Under the pieces are notes generated by a model. That model was not told the origin of the DNA. It worked only from the letters and a program-made list of their open reading frames with translations, and searched no databases. A program made the translations under genes and the position numbers. A DNA stretch of 64,000 bases from Neisseria sp. 83E34 (lineage in GTDB: Bacteria; Pseudomonadota; Gammaproteobacteria; Burkholderiales; Neisseriaceae): NCBI RefSeq assembly GCF_001308015.1, contig NZ_LGYH01000005.1:62001-126000 (forward strand). The letters run 5' to 3'. Positions 24,901 through 33,817 of the stretch are shown here, in pieces. Numbering within the stretch: the stretch's first letter is position 1; each line of letters begins with the position of its first letter.

Positions 24901-27309
24901 TTATTTGAATCTAACGCTTAAATTAACATTGCCGAAATTTTGGAATTCCGGTTCACCATCATAAATTGCTTGCTTGCGGCCTAATTCATAACCCAAACTG
25001 GTTTTCTTACCCAGCGACCAATCATGGCCGTATTTCAACAACCAAGTGTTCTCAGAACTATGATCCGCTTGCCAGTAACGGCCAACGCCTCCTGTTAGCT
25101 TCTGATTCAAACGGATTCCGTTATCCAGCGGCATAGCATATGAAAGGCTTAAGCTGCCGCTCACAGTTTTACTGTTTTTCGGGTTATAATAATAAGCCGA
25201 AGGCGTGTCTTTATTGCTGCTGTAATCGGCCCAGAGTGAACCGTCCAGCTTCCAGCGGTTGCGCTGATAAAGCATCTGTGAAACCCAACCATAAACACTC
25301 TTGCGAACGTTATCATCATCAAATGTCATCACACCCAAACCCGCCCCGGCTCGTGTGTTAGCAGAATGAGTATAAGACGCGCCAATATTATATTCATCAG
25401 CATACACTTTTTGCTGAAGCGCTTTTGTCGGCGTGTTGGCACTGTTATGTGCAGCTTTGGCATTCAAGCTGATGCGTTCGTTTACACGGTAGTCGGCACC
25501 AATACTGGCATACGCTTTTTTATTCAATTCGGTACCATGTCCGGCTTCAACGTTAACCGTTACCGGATGTAAGCTGATATCTGCACCTATACCAACCCGG
25601 CCTGAACGCAATGGATCACCGTTATTGGGAACATAAGCAGTTTGCTCAGTGATATAAGCTCGATGACCGCTTTGACTACGAGGGCTATACAGCGTGGCGC
25701 TTTGCCCCCATTCAGTGCCGTCTTTAGGCGAGGTAGCCTTCATCGCACTGCCTGAAATATTCAACTGCGCCGCACGCGCTTTATCATATTGTTCCCAAAA
25801 AGGCTTATAAGCAGGATCATTTCTATCCAACTTTGAAGCCATCTCTTTTACCGCCGCCCAATTACCGGTGCTCATCCAAACATTGGCAATTTGATTATTT
25901 ACCCAAATTTGGCTTTCGGGAGAAATATGATCTTTGGCATTTTCATACCATTTGATTGCTTCATCTCCACGACCATTCCAATAGGCCAAATCACCACGCA
26001 AAATCATTGCCCATGGGTCGCCCGGATGTTCGGCCAGCCAAGCATCCATCAATGCTGCTGCTTTTTTATGGTTGCCGTTCCAAGCTTCCAGCCGGGCGTT
26101 CCAAAAAAACTGCTGATCGTAATAAGGATTATCTATTTCGCGTGTGTGTGTGAAGTCTGGAACGTTTTTTTTTGGGTTCCAGCTTTTGACTCGCTCCTGT
26201 GCGTTGGTGTAATAACCCGCATCTGCATCTGCTTCCACCAGCTTACCGGTCAGATTCGGAGAAACTTGACCGGTCTCTGCTTTTTGCTGCTGCATGATTT
26301 CCTGATAAATGCTGCGTGCTGTAATCGGGCTGCCGTTCATAGATAAAGCTTGCGCATATTGTTCTTTGACATATTGAGGCTGCTCACCAATACGGCGCAG
26401 CATGTTGTAATCTTCCAATGCTTGCTTATCTTTACCCAAAGCAATTGAAGCCGCCATGCGGTCGCGTATGGCATTAACCTGAAGATCGCTTCCTGCAGGA
26501 GCTTGGGTTGCTACTTCATTCAAGCTATTATAAGCAGCTTCAAGCTGAGGAATATCATTGGTTTCACGGCTCAATCGCAACTGAGTCACAGCCTTACTAA
26601 GCTTTAACCACAACAAATCGGTTTGACTGAATAATTTCGGATAACGCTGGATTAACTCATCTTGCACAGGATAAGCCTGAAGTTGTGCAGCTGTGCGGTA
26701 AGTTTGCAATGCCAAATCTTTATTTTCAGGATCTTTCGCCAGCTTTTGTTTCAATGTTTCCAAACGCTCGGATAAAGATTGAGAACGCTCATTGATATAT
26801 TCCTCTGCTTGAGTGATATCGGCATCATTACCAAACCGTTTACGGTACTCGGCAATTTGATTACGCGCCGCCGTATGCTTACCTGCTTCAGACGAAGCCA
26901 ATGCTCCTCCGAGAAAACCTATCTTTTTGAAAGCATCTACGCGTTGCAATTGCGCGTAAAGCGCCGCTGATTCTTCAAACCGCTTATTATCGCGGGCAGC
27001 TTTTGCCAGATTTTCCAATTCGTCAGAAGTGTAATTGCTAGGTTTGCATTCTGCACATACCGCCAATGCTTCTACCTGCTTGCCTTGTCGAACAAGCAGC
27101 GCGATTAAATCAGCTCTAACTTTTGTGTCTTTGCTTTGCGTATAAAGTTTGCGCAAAGCATCAACTGACTCAGCTAATTCGGCCTGACCTTTGCGCGCAT
27201 GTAGCGCCCAATGTTCACGTTCGGCATTAATATCTTGTGCCACAGCGCTCAATGGCAGACAGGTAAGCGCCAGAGCCAGACTAATAGTGGTTTTTCTGAT
27301 AGATTTCAT
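24901..27309 (-). CDS. pgaA: PNAG outer-membrane export porin PgaA
   Basis: An 802-residue outer-membrane protein (E. coli 807) through which deacetylated PNAG leaves the cell. The signal peptide ends at about residue 25 (SAVAQ). A long helical TPR region (about 30-510) binds the polymer, and a beta-barrel (about 515-802) ends with NVNLSVRFK. The barrel segment GTEWGQSATLYSPRSQSGHRAY opens the pore domain. It is the first gene of pgaABCD. No pgaR/nhaR or diguanylate cyclase gene is next to it. Confidence 0.93.
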   Translation of the reverse strand: MKSIRKTTISLALALTCLPLSAVAQDINAEREHWALHARKGQAELAESVDALRKLYTQSKDTKVRADLIALLVRQGKQVEALAVCAECKPSNYTSDELENLAKAARDNKRFEESAALYAQLQRVDAFKKIGFLGGALASSEAGKHTAARNQIAEYRKRFGNDADITQAEEYINERSQSLSERLETLKQKLAKDPENKDLALQTYRTAAQLQAYPVQDELIQRYPKLFSQTDLLWLKLSKAVTQLRLSRETNDIPQLEAAYNSLNEVATQAPAGSDLQVNAIRDRMAASIALGKDKQALEDYNMLRRIGEQPQYVKEQYAQALSMNGSPITARSIYQEIMQQQKAETGQVSPNLTGKLVEADADAGYYTNAQERVKSWNPKKNVPDFTHTREIDNPYYDQQFFWNARLEAWNGNHKKAAALMDAWLAEHPGDPWAMILRGDLAYWNGRGDEAIKWYENAKDHISPESQIWVNNQIANVWMSTGNWAAVKEMASKLDRNDPAYKPFWEQYDKARAAQLNISGSAMKATSPKDGTEWGQSATLYSPRSQSGHRAYITEQTAYVPNNGDPLRSGRVGIGADISLHPVTVNVEAGHGTELNKKAYASIGADYRVNERISLNAKAAHNSANTPTKALQQKVYADEYNIGASYTHSANTRAGAGLGVMTFDDDNVRKSVYGWVSQMLYQRNRWKLDGSLWADYSSNKDTPSAYYYNPKNSKTVSGSLSLSYAMPLDNGIRLNQKLTGGVGRYWQADHSSENTWLLKYGHDWSLGKKTSLGYELGRKQAIYDGEPEFQNFGNVNLSVRFK

Positions 27310-27757
27310 AATGTTATTTAAGCTAATTCTTTAAATTTCTAAAGACACAATGATTAAAAAATCGTTATTATAAAGCAGCCCTTGCGGTTTGCTTAGATTG
27401 AGTTAAGACTACATTCCCTATATGTAGGGATATTTATTGAATTATTGTAGACAAATTAAGAAACAATTTCTTCTTGGAATATTGCTTAAACATGCTACAA
27501 GAATGATAAAACAGAGGAAAGACTGGGTGTATTAACGGTTCCCCCGAGGGTTTAACGGGATTTTAAAGGTTGTATAAAATACAACAATTACCCCGCAATT
27601 ATGGAAACATAATGCAAATCACGGTATAAACATTTCATTTTGACCACTACAGCATAGGCGGCACATCAAAAATCTATTAGAATATTCTCCTGAAACCCAT
27701 ACCAAACGTTTACTACTCACTTAAATCTATAAAATATTCAAAACTTTAGGGAAACTT
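27310..27757. other. pgaA-moaC divergent intergenic region
   Basis: About 450 AT-rich bases expected to hold both promoters. A palindrome TCCCTA-TATG-TAGGGA lies at 27415-27430, about 106 bases before pgaA, and could be an operator. I see no gene, DUS pair or riboswitch here. Confidence 0.45.
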
Positions 27758-28264
27758 ATGATGTTTGACGAATTAACCCATTTCAATGAAAACGATGAAG
27801 CCCACATGGTAAATATCGGTGACAAAGAACCGACAGAACGTGTAGCTGTGGCCAGTGGCTACATTAATATGAGCCCCAAAGCAGTACGCATTTTAGCTGA
27901 AGGTTCTGCAAAAAAAGGGGATGTATTGGGTGTTGCCAGAGTGGCGGCAATTCAAGGTGCAAAACAAACCAGTTTTTTGATTCCGCTTTGCCACCAAATC
28001 TCTCTCACTCATGTGCGCGTTGATTTTGAAATAGACTTAGATGTTAGCCGCGTAAAAGCAACGGTTACCGTCAGCACAACAGCCAGCACCGGTGTAGAAA
28101 TGGAAGCGCTTACAAGTGTAAATGTTGCGCTATTAACCATTTATGACATGCTAAAAGCCGTGGATAAAACCATGAGCATGACCCATATCCGTTTAGAAAG
28201 TAAAACCGGCGGCAAAAGTGGCGACTTCTCTTTCGAACAAAGCTATGAAGGCATCACATTCTAA
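27758..28264 (+). CDS. moaC: Cyclic pyranopterin monophosphate synthase MoaC
   Basis: Second enzyme of molybdenum cofactor synthesis; with MoaA it makes cyclic pyranopterin monophosphate. The 168-residue protein has KKGDVLGVARVAAIQGAKQT (about 52-71), SFLIPLCHQI (about 72-81), GVEMEALTSV and YDMLKAVDK with the catalytic Lys. Start ATG 27758 (or the next codon) follows AGGGAAAC. The TAA stop overlaps the moeB ATG by one base (TAATG). Confidence 0.95.
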   Translation: MMFDELTHFNENDEAHMVNIGDKEPTERVAVASGYINMSPKAVRILAEGSAKKGDVLGVARVAAIQGAKQTSFLIPLCHQISLTHVRVDFEIDLDVSRVKATVTVSTTASTGVEMEALTSVNVALLTIYDMLKAVDKTMSMTHIRLESKTGGKSGDFSFEQSYEGITF

Positions 28265-29025
28265 TGGATGACCGAGATTTGTTGCGTTACAGCCGCCATA
28301 TCCTGCTTGATGAAATCGGTATTGAAGGGCAGGAAAAACTCTTGGCTGCAACGGCCTTGGTTATCGGCTGCGGCGGACTAGGTTCCGCCGCTTTGCCTTA
28401 TTTGGCAGCAGCCGGCTTAGGCCGCATTATTATTGCTGATGACGATACGGTTTCAGACACCAATCTGCAACGGCAAGTCTGCTTTACCGAGGCAGATATC
28501 GATCATTTCAAAGCAGAAACCATTAAAACTCGCTTACAAGCCATCAACAGCCGTATAAAGATTACTGCGTTAAATGAACGCCTGTCTGAAAAACGTTTGC
28601 TCCAACTGGCAGCACAAGCCGATATTATTTTAGATTGTTGCGACAATTTTTCTACACGGCTAGCCGTTAACCGCACCAGCGTTGCAACCAAAAAACCATT
28701 AGTTTCCGGTGCAGCAGTAAGGTTTGAAGGCCAGGTTGCTATCTATCGACCAGACCTGCCCGATACGCCCTGCTATGCCTGCCTCTTTGACGGTGACAAC
28801 GCTTCCGACGGGGCCTGCGCCGTATTCGGCGTGTTTGGCCCATTAGTCGGCATTATTGGGACGACACAGGCAGCCGAAGCATTAAAAATTCTCGTCGGCA
28901 TAGGCAAACCTTCACACGGATACCTCATGAGTTACAACGCGTTAAATAGCGAATGGCAGCGCTTTAGCTTTGACAAAAACCCTACCTGCCGCGTTTGCGG
29001 CCAAATTTCAGACAGGAGTAACTGA
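28264..29025 (+). CDS. moeB: Molybdopterin-synthase adenylyltransferase MoeB (ThiF/HesA family)
   Basis: A 253-residue E1-like enzyme that adenylates the C-terminus of MoaD (or ThiS). It has the ATP loop GCGGLG (35-40), the zinc cysteine pairs C170-x2-C173 and C242-x2-C245, and Cys185 in the place of the family's reactive Cys. The length is typical of MoeB without a rhodanese domain. It is translationally coupled to moaC and followed 2 bases later by dtd. ThiF is the alternative name; the moaC neighbour favours MoeB. Confidence 0.88.
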   Translation: MDDRDLLRYSRHILLDEIGIEGQEKLLAATALVIGCGGLGSAALPYLAAAGLGRIIIADDDTVSDTNLQRQVCFTEADIDHFKAETIKTRLQAINSRIKITALNERLSEKRLLQLAAQADIILDCCDNFSTRLAVNRTSVATKKPLVSGAAVRFEGQVAIYRPDLPDTPCYACLFDGDNASDGACAVFGVFGPLVGIIGTTQAAEALKILVGIGKPSHGYLMSYNALNSEWQRFSFDKNPTCRVCGQISDRSN

Positions 29026-29027
29026 AT

Positions 29028-29489
29028 ATGCGCGCAGTTATCCAAAAAGTCAGCCGCGCCCGCGTTGATGTAATCTCAACAGATACACGAACTACTACAG
29101 GAGAAATTCACTCAGGCTTTGTTGTACTACTCGGCGTAAACCATGACGATACCGAAGCAGATGCCCGTTATATTGCAGAAAAAACAGCGCATCTGCGTAT
29201 TTTTGAAGATGAAAACGGCAAACTCAATCTTTCCCTTAAAGATACGGGTGGTTCTGTTCTACTCATCTCCCAATTCACTCTATATGCCGATGCACGTAGC
29301 GGGCGCCGCCCTTCGTTTTCTAATGCAGCAAAACCAGAACAAGCTCGAAAGCTTTATGAACGGGTTGCAGATCTTTTACGCTCCCAAGGCATCCAAGTAC
29401 AAACCGGCCAATTCCAAACGCACATGCAAATTGATTTATGCAATGACGGCCCGGTTACTATCCTATTAGATTCTCATAAAATTCTATAA
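29028..29489 (+). CDS. dtd: D-aminoacyl-tRNA deacylase Dtd
   Basis: A 153-residue proofreading enzyme that removes D-amino acids (and glycine from tRNA-Ala) from mischarged t[16 protein letters not shown] at the start, [17 protein letters not shown] (about 80-96) and the C-terminal N-x-GPVT motif ([11 protein letters not shown]) are diagnostic. It begins 2 bases after moeB, so it is part of the same transcript. A DUS hairpin follows the stop. Confidence 0.95.
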   Translation: MRAVIQKVSRARVDVISTDTRTTTGEIHSGFVVLLGVNHDDTEADARYIAEKTAHLRIFEDENGKLNLSLKDTGGSVLLISQFTLYADARSGRRPSFSNAAKPEQARKLYERVADLLRSQGIQVQTGQFQTHMQIDLCNDGPVTILLDSHKIL

Positions 29490-29492
29490 ACC

Positions 29493-29523
29493 AATGCCTG
29501 TCTGAATATTTCAGACAGGCATT
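29493..29523. terminator. DUS inverted-pair terminator after dtd
   Basis: AATGCCTGTCTGAA pairs with its complement across TAT, 3 bases past the dtd stop; T-rich sequence follows. Confidence 0.75.
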
Positions 29524-29740
29524 CTTTTCACATAGGGTAAACTTTGCTCAACTCAGCACAAAATATAGTGATATTTCCAGTATACAGCAATCGGGTTGGC
29601 TGAGCTTCAACCCAGCAATTATCCAAATATTCTAAACAGTGTGATACTAAAGCCAACCTGCCTCGTTGCTATGTTTTAGTTATTTCACGGTAACAAATCT
29701 AAAGGTAATATGGCCGGATACAACAATAAGTTTTCGCAAA

Positions 29741-29848
29741 ACTATAGTCAATCAAATTAATTTTTGATACAAGGCAGCAAGCCGAAGACAGTACAAGTAG
29801 TACGGAGAAGCGCGGCAACGCTGTAGCAAAAGTTAAGTTAATTGAGTA
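29741..29848. repeat. Correia-like miniature element, short form
   Basis: Imperfect terminal repeats (CTATAGTCAATCAAATTAA left, TTAAGTTAATTGAGTAAA right) enclose a core ACAAGGCAGCAAGCCGAAGACAGTACAAGTAGTACGG...CGGCAACGC, closely following the Correia repeat core of N. meningitidis. The length of about 108 bp matches the short Correia form. It fills most of the gap before the DUF2478 gene (29490-29935). Confidence 0.8.
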
Positions 29849-29935
29849 AATTCATCCATAATCCATTGGCACAATAGACATCTCTAACTAGCTGTTTTAT
29901 AAGAGAAGTACAATAATTACCTCAAAACATCCAAA

Positions 29936-30448
29936 ATGAACATAAAACTCGCAGCTATCATACATGGCTCAGACAGCAGTGCCGCTCAAACTGTACTGGA
30001 AATTTTTATCACCCGGTTGCAATCTCAAGGATTCCGGATAGGAGGACTAATTGCCACAGAATATATGCGCAGCGATGGTACACAAGATAAATGCATCCGT
30101 GGGATAGAAAGCGGCATTCTTTATCCCATATTTCAAAACTTAGGGAATAATTCCGAAGCTTGTAGACTGAATCCAGCAGGGCTAGCCACTGCAGCAAACG
30201 AACTTCTGTCTTTATTAGAAGATCCACCAGACCTAGCCATTATCAATCGGTTTGGCGTAATGGAAGCAACAGGTAAAGGCTTTTTTCAAGAATTTTTAGA
30301 ATTGATATCCGCCGAAATTCCCGTACTTACCTTATTAAATAGTTCAAAATATTTGCAACAATGGAGGGCATTTACAGATAACGAAGCCACTGAATTAGCT
30401 GCCGACTTAGAAAGCCTAACGACTTGGTTTAATACATGCATCAAATGA
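29936..30448 (+). CDS. DUF2478 domain protein
   Basis: A 170-residue protein matching DUF2478, found near molybdenum transport and cofactor genes. It starts with a strand-loop (AAIIHGSDSSAAQTVLEIF) that resembles a modified nucleotide-binding loop, and has the family block LAIINRFGVMEATGKGFFQEF (about 99-119). The role is unknown; the moaC-moeB genes 0.9 kb upstream support a molybdenum link. Start ATG 29936 lacks a strong ribosome site. Base composition is more AT-rich than its neighbours. Confidence 0.75.
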   Translation: MNIKLAAIIHGSDSSAAQTVLEIFITRLQSQGFRIGGLIATEYMRSDGTQDKCIRGIESGILYPIFQNLGNNSEACRLNPAGLATAANELLSLLEDPPDLAIINRFGVMEATGKGFFQEFLELISAEIPVLTLLNSSKYLQQWRAFTDNEATELAADLESLTTWFNTCIK

Positions 30449-30798
30449 CACGGACGATAATTACATGCCTAAAACACAGCAATTAAATATAGCGAAACAA
30501 CCAAAACCTAACAGGGTGACTGGCGGCATCCTTACCTACTTGTATGACCTCTAATAAATGAAAAAATATAGTTAATTACAATAACAGTGCCGTCATACTC
30601 TGAACAAGCTCGGGTATAACAGCAAATAATCGGAATAATTATAATGCCTAGCCTGTCTGAAAAACTTTCAGACAGGCATTACCGTATCTAGCCATGAAAC
30701 TTGGTATGCTATACAAACTACCTCTCTTTACTGCGATATCTATAAAGCCCATAGCTCAGAACGCTTTGTAGAAATCTATGCTTTACAGCCATGACTAC
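30449..30798. other. Gene-free stretch with repeat fragments
   Basis: Contains GCCGTCATACTCTGAACAAGCTCGGGTATAAC (from about 30588), a scrap of the ACTCGGG-core element, and a DUS pair at 30651-30677 that may end transcription from the DUF2478 gene. No gene seen. Confidence 0.45.
30651..30677. terminator. DUS inverted pair
   Basis: GCCTGTCTGAAA pairs with TTTCAGACAGGC. The left arm has lost its first two bases (AG in place of TG), while the right arm is a full DUS. Confidence 0.5.
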
Positions 30799-30960
30799 TA
30801 TGTAACAAATAAACTTAACTTTATGATACGTTGTTGCTGCACCTTAGCTCAAAGAACACAATTTTGTAAGCTACTGAAGCAGCAGCAAAAACTATCCTGT
30901 ACTATTTGTACTGTCTACGACTTGCTGCCTTGTATCAAAAATAAGTTTATTTGCTATATA
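30799..30960. repeat. Correia-like miniature element, long form
   Basis: Terminal repeats TATGTAACAAATAAACTTA (left) and TAAGTTTATTTGCTATATA (right) match over about 17 of 19 bases as inverted repeats. The core read on the minus strand contains ACAAGGCAGCAAGTCGTAGACAGTACAAATAGTACAGG, the Correia core, in reverse orientation to the copy at 29741. The length of about 162 bp is close to the long Correia form. Confidence 0.82.
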
Positions 30961-30966
30961 ACTGAA

Positions 30967-31019
30967 AAAGTTTGTCCGGTTTACCCAATAAAATCTATTG
31001 GGTAAACCGGACAAACTTT
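30967..31019 (-). terminator. Strong hairpin ending the GTPase/roadblock operon
   Basis: A perfect 24-bp stem (30967-30990 with 30996-31019) and 5-base loop. On the minus strand it lies 25 bases past the roadblock stop and ends in CTTTTT, so it is a Rho-independent terminator. The stem is unusually long and perfect and abuts the Correia-like element. Confidence 0.8.
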
Positions 31020-31044
31020 AATATATACACTTGGTAAGCTTAAC

Positions 31045-31407
31045 TTAAAGAATATCAGCAATATGTTTTGCCGCACGCTTTGCATCAAGTAAAATCAAGC
31101 CCAGTTTACCACTCTCTTTTGCCATTAAGGTCAAAACAGCATCCGATCCAGCTTGATTCAATAGAATATAACCAGTTTTACCTTTAACCATTACCTGATC
31201 CAACTCACCACATGCCAACTCACCAGCTGCGTGGCTGCCTAAAGCCAACAGTGTGGCTGACATTGCACCTACCCTGTCTTGATCCAAGGTCTTAGGCATC
31301 AACGTTGCTATTGGTAAGCCATCAGTTGAGATAACGGCAGAAGCAATAATATCCACAGAAGTAGCGTTCAAATCGCTCAATACTGACATTAAAAGTTGTT
31401 CACGCAT
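31045..31407 (-). CDS. Roadblock/LC7 domain protein
   Basis: A 120-residue single-domain roadblock protein. Bacterial roadblock proteins (such as MglB) bind small GTPases and act on their nucleotide cycle or position. The pattern SAVISTDGLPIATLMPK (about 23-39), the long helix with MSATLLALGSHAAGELA and the strands VMVKGKTGYILLNQ and AVLTLMAK fit the fold. Last gene of the minus-strand operon with the GTPase two genes upstream; the 100-base gap before it is the largest in the operon, so it may also have its own promoter. Confidence 0.85.
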   Translation of the reverse strand: MREQLLMSVLSDLNATSVDIIASAVISTDGLPIATLMPKTLDQDRVGAMSATLLALGSHAAGELACGELDQVMVKGKTGYILLNQAGSDAVLTLMAKESGKLGLILLDAKRAAKHIADIL

Positions 31408-31507
31408 ATTTTTTCCAATTTATTGAATAATAAGCAGCTTGCTTGTTTAGTTTTCCCACAGTGCCAATTAAATTATTTCATTCATTAATGGCTGCTTTTA
31501 AATAATA

Positions 31508-32137
31508 TTAACGGTTGCTCAATGCTTTGATTAAAGAAACAAAAGCTTCTTGGTTCAAATCAGGAACGCCTCCAATCACCAAAATCAACTTACTTTGACC
31601 GATATATAAAGGAAAGAAAGTCAACTCGGTTTGACCCGAAGGATCACAAATCCCCCATGCAGTATGATGGATATTTAAATTGTTTTTCAACAATAATTGA
31701 TGACGCTCACCAACAGCAACCACCTCACTGGCTAAAATTCCAACTTCTTCCGCAGTTTCATGATGGAATCCGGCGTTAGCAAAATACAACCCATTTTGAT
31801 CTGCCAATAAAGCCCTTCCAATATTCGATAGTTTTGCTAACAAATCAGGTAACTGTTCATCTGTCAGATGGATATTATCAACTGTAGGAGATTCATCTCC
31901 ATACAAAAACTCTAGGCGCTGAAGGCGATATAATAAGTTAAGTGCAATATTGATATCGCTTGTATCAGACCATGCCAAAAGCTTTTCCGTGCTAATCAAT
32001 TCATCAGAATTTGCTTTTAACAGACCATGCAGCAAAGTTCGGCTGGCACTTACCGTATTATTAGAAACAGCATAATAAGCACCTGCCGGAGTAATTCTCG
32101 GATATAAATTTGCTTGTAACGAAAGAGTAGTGTCCAT
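31508..32137 (-). CDS. Protein with roadblock-like C-terminal half
   Basis: A 209-residue protein not recognised as a named family. The N-terminal half (about 1-95) is helical, possibly a winged-helix-like fold (LLKANSDELISTEKLLAWSD, then NLLYRLQRLEFLYG). The C-terminal half (about 100-209) has the order helix - GRALLADQNGLYFANAG - helix - two strands - LILVIGGVPDLNQEAFVSLIKAL, which resembles a roadblock/LC7 domain. It sits 2 bases after the GTPase gene, so tight coupling suggests it binds the GTPase. Confidence 0.6.
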   Translation of the reverse strand: MDTTLSLQANLYPRITPAGAYYAVSNNTVSASRTLLHGLLKANSDELISTEKLLAWSDTSDINIALNLLYRLQRLEFLYGDESPTVDNIHLTDEQLPDLLAKLSNIGRALLADQNGLYFANAGFHHETAEEVGILASEVVAVGERHQLLLKNNLNIHHTAWGICDPSGQTELTFFPLYIGQSKLILVIGGVPDLNQEAFVSLIKALSNR

Positions 32138-32139
32138 TC

Positions 32140-32676
32140 TTACACCTCTAAGCCCGGATCAATTGAGAACAACATAGCACTAACTAGTTGTTTTACATCA
32201 TCTTCCTGACGGGCATCAATTTCAAAAACAGGAACATTAAAATTATTCTGAGCCAGATATTTTTGATAAACCTCAATACTCGGCAAAGAGCGGATATCCA
32301 TTTTTGTTACACCAACCACCAAAGGTGCCGTTTTAAGCAAATCTTTAAACGCCTCTAAAAAGAAATTTAAATCTTTCAATGGATTGGTTCGTGTATTGTC
32401 TAACAAAAGAACCAATCCCATACTCCCTTTACTTAAAATCGTCCACATGAAATTAAAGCGTTCCTGACCAGGAGTACCATAAAGGTGAACTTTGGTTTCT
32501 TCATCCAGACGAATAACACCGTAATCCATTGCAACAGTCGTATAACCTTTACGCACCAATGTCATATCGGAAGCGCGGGCATCAGTTTGCACAGGAGGAT
32601 CGTCAGATAACGCACTGATTGCAGTAGTCTTCCCTACGCCAACAGGGCCGGTAAATATAATTTTATTTTCAATCAC
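32140..32676 (-). CDS. Small Ras-like GTPase (MglA-related, COG2229 type)
   Basis: A 178-residue GTPase. G1 P-loop GPVGVGKT (10-17), Thr near 46 as switch I, G3 GTPGQERF (67-74) with Gly in place of the usual Asp, and G4 as TKMD (124-127) in place of NKxD. The extent and G3 style match the bacterial GTPases that occur next to roadblock genes. No lipid-anchor motif. Encoded between a receiver-like protein and two roadblock-type proteins. In Myxococcus a related pair (MglA/MglB) sets cell polarity; the role here is inferred. Confidence 0.85.
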   Translation of the reverse strand: MIENKIIFTGPVGVGKTTAISALSDDPPVQTDARASDMTLVRKGYTTVAMDYGVIRLDEETKVHLYGTPGQERFNFMWTILSKGSMGLVLLLDNTRTNPLKDLNFFLEAFKDLLKTAPLVVGVTKMDIRSLPSIEVYQKYLAQNNFNVPVFEIDARQEDDVKQLVSAMLFSIDPGLEV

Positions 32677-32687
32677 TTATACACTCC

Positions 32688-33800
32688 TCACTTACCAATC
32701 AACTTGCGCATCAATCTATTCAACAAGCCTCTCGGCTGTTCTTTCGAACCACTTGCAGCACGCTCAGCATCACTAGACATTTTCTTATCAGTAATCTCAT
32801 TACTGTTTACACTCATGCTGGAAGAAACATCCACAGGAGCACTTGGCGTAGCACTTTTCTCTGCAGCAAACTCATTATCAGTTGCTAAAAATCCGGTAAC
32901 ATAAGTTGCGGCAAGATAATTTAGAATATCTGCCATATCCAAAGGCATTACTTTATACAGCACATTCAGATTTACCGAAGTCTTAGTTAAAAATGCTGAC
33001 AACCTCATCGATTCTGGGACAGGAGCCAAACGGGTCAGATTAGGCCACCGCTTCAACGTAAAAACTGTCTGCGGAGTTAAAGGGTAAACTAAACGGCCTT
33101 GCGCTGTCCAAATAGCCATTTGCCACATACACGACATAATGGTAACTTTAGCTTTATCTTTCCACTGAGGATTATCAGGAACCGCTTTGCACACAACCTC
33201 AAGATTATCATCTTTACACATACGCTCCAAATCATCAGCACTAACGGTTAGCAAAACACGCTGAATGCTTGGAAACACGATCAAAACAGGCTTTCCGTTA
33301 TTCAGAACGGCAGTGTCCTGTTGTCGTGAACTTGCCATTTTCAATGCGCCCAACAAACCGCTTTGTGGGTTGAAACGTTTGATAGTTGTTTTTCTGTATT
33401 CATTCTTTGAACTGGTCTCGGCCGGCTTCGCTGCATCTTCACCCGGTTTGACTTCATAAACATTGCCCCCTTGAACCAAGCTACGCAAAGTTGGAAACAA
33501 TGTATCGAATTTAACAGGTTTTGCGAGATAAGGCGCTGTCAACTTTGGCTTTTCAGATGAAAAGATAACTACAGGAATATCACTGTATTGCTGACGTGAC
33601 TCATGCCAAGGCAACATACCGCGCTGGGTGTCAACATCAACTAAAACCATATCCGGCTTATGCTCTGCACCATCTCCGACAATTTCATAATTAGTCGTAT
33701 TGTGCATTTTAAATGCCATGCGGAAAATAGCTTCTTGCTGCTCACTAAAATCCTTTAGCATCACCCGTACTGTTTTAACTTTCGGTAACAGACTATCCAT
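32688..33800 (-). CDS. Receiver-like protein of the GTPase operon
   Basis: A 370-residue cytosolic protein. The first 110 residues resemble a response-regulator receiver (VRVMLKDFSEQQEAIFRMAF, DMVLVDVDTQ with a candidate phospho-Asp near 55, VVIFSSE, then YLAKPVKFDTLFPTL, which carries the Lys-Pro of receivers). The acidic pocket is incomplete, so it may be a pseudo-receiver. Residues about 150-310 form a conserved unknown domain (VLIVFPSIQRVLLTVSADDLE; LVYPLTPQTVFTLKRWPNLTRL). The tail (about 310-370) is low complexity and ends with a basic helix. It lies between the FimV-like gene (17 bases before) and the GTPase gene (11 bases after). Confidence 0.65.
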   Translation of the reverse strand: MDSLLPKVKTVRVMLKDFSEQQEAIFRMAFKMHNTTNYEIVGDGAEHKPDMVLVDVDTQRGMLPWHESRQQYSDIPVVIFSSEKPKLTAPYLAKPVKFDTLFPTLRSLVQGGNVYEVKPGEDAAKPAETSSKNEYRKTTIKRFNPQSGLLGALKMASSRQQDTAVLNNGKPVLIVFPSIQRVLLTVSADDLERMCKDDNLEVVCKAVPDNPQWKDKAKVTIMSCMWQMAIWTAQGRLVYPLTPQTVFTLKRWPNLTRLAPVPESMRLSAFLTKTSVNLNVLYKVMPLDMADILNYLAATYVTGFLATDNEFAAEKSATPSAPVDVSSSMSVNSNEITDKKMSSDAERAASGSKEQPRGLLNRLMRKLIGK

Positions 33801-33817
33801 TGTTGGTACTCTTATAG

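Noticed and set aside
30778-31005. 75-codon frame in the Correia-like element
   Set aside because: It lies inside the long miniature element and hairpin; no start signal.
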